Origin: Candidatus Minthenecus merdequi
Lineage (GTDB): Bacteria > Bacteroidota > Bacteroidia > Bacteroidales > Paludibacteraceae
Assembly: GCA_018064385.1 (NCBI GenBank)
Contig: JAGHVI010000124.1
Span: forward strand, 1 to 6,478
Reading direction: 5' to 3'
Length of the DNA: 6,478 nt
This document shows, piece after piece, positions 6,058-6,478 of this stretch; position 1 is the stretch's first letter, and every line of letters begins with the position of its first letter. A program made the position numbers and the translations under genes. The notes beneath the pieces were generated by a model, which made no database searches, was not told where the DNA came from, and saw only the letters and a program-made list of their open reading frames with translations.

Positions 6058-6478
6058 ATGAAACGGAAGATAGAACAGACATTGGAACAATGGAATTCAT
6101 GTACTCGGCAATCAGAACTGGAGCTCGTTCCAAGAATTACAGACCTGCAATTCAATGGATGGAAGATGCAGGTATAATACAGCGATGCAGAAACTTGCAA
6201 ATCACAGAGTTGCCACTGGATGGTAATGCCTTGGACGATTGTTTCAAGGTTTATATGACTGATACAGGCTTATTTGTAAGCTTGCTGGAAAACGGCACGC
6301 AGGCAGATATTCTTTCTGGAAATTTGTTGGGATACAAAGGTGCCATTTATGAGAACCTGCTTGGTGATATTCTCGGTAAAATGGGACGCAAACTATACTA
6401 TTTTCATAAAGATGGAGGATTGGAGATTGACTTCATACTTCGTTACAAAGGAAAATGCACGTTGTTGGAGTGTAAAGC
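6058..6478 (+). pseudogene. Internally deleted AAA ATPase/DUF4143 gene, 3' end beyond the window
   Basis: The ATG at 6058 reads MKRKIEQTLEQWNS, the usual start of Bacteroidetes ATP-binding proteins of the AAA/DUF4143 type. This frame then loses similarity and stops at 6177 (39 codons). From about 6093, in a different frame (-1 relative to the start), the sequence reads EFMYSAIRTGARSKNY and continues open to the window edge. It includes IQWMEDAGIIQR, MTDTGLFVSLL, LGYKGAIYENLL and KDGGLEIDFILRYKG, which are typical of the DUF4143 C-terminal region. The ATPase core, with its Walker A (GxxxxGKT-type) and Walker B motifs, is absent, so roughly 200 or more residues have been lost at a junction near 6093-6104, out of frame. 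The product cannot be a working ATPase. The second frame has an ATG at 6090, so a short DUF4143-only fragment could in principle be made. The tandem repeats lie directly upstream. Confidence 0.85.

Noticed and set aside
5786..6133. Minus-strand 115-residue ORF containing TFRGENSxISY repeats
   Set aside because: It is open because the 33-bp repeat is a multiple of three. It overlaps the glycosyltransferase 3' end and the broken ATPase start, and has no coherent domain.

Overview
The window looks like part of a surface-polysaccharide locus from a Bacteroidales bacterium, probably Prevotella- or Bacteroides-like. Four things point there: a well-formed Bacteroidetes promoter (TTTG, 19 bp, TATCTTTG) before the first gene; weak or absent Shine-Dalgarno sequences; a DUF4301 domain, a family I know mainly from Bacteroidetes; and a lipoprotein whose acidic residues after the lipobox cysteine resemble a Bacteroidetes surface-export signal. 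All intact genes are on the + strand.

Layout. Positions 1-397 hold no gene. They hold a 185-bp element bounded by 18-bp perfect inverted repeats (22-206), the promoter (269-300), and a long hairpin (308-385) that should lie at the very 5' end of the first transcript. Then come rfbA (398-1276, dTDP-glucose synthesis) and a 901-residue protein (1289-3994) that joins a WecA/MraY-type polyprenyl-phosphate sugar-1-phosphate transferase to a complete DUF4301 domain. A second 18-bp-TIR element of nearly the same size (3990-4178) supplies the stop codon of that gene. A small lipoprotein (4193-4690) and a GT4-type glycosyltransferase (4792-5925) follow. The right edge has three 33-bp tandem repeats (5949-6033) and an ATPase/DUF4143 gene (6058 to the edge) that has lost its ATPase core through an out-of-frame internal deletion.

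How the genes may work together (inference). RfbA makes the precursor for dTDP-rhamnose-like sugars, the WecA-like domain starts the repeat unit on undecaprenyl phosphate, and the glycosyltransferase extends it. Read by eye, the DUF4301 domain carries motifs in the order expected of a UDPGP-type nucleotide-sugar pyrophosphorylase. The fusion may therefore tie production of a UDP-sugar to the membrane enzyme that uses it. This is the most interesting hypothesis in the window. The second is the pair of related TIR-bounded structured elements at gene borders, which look like a small non-autonomous repeat family.
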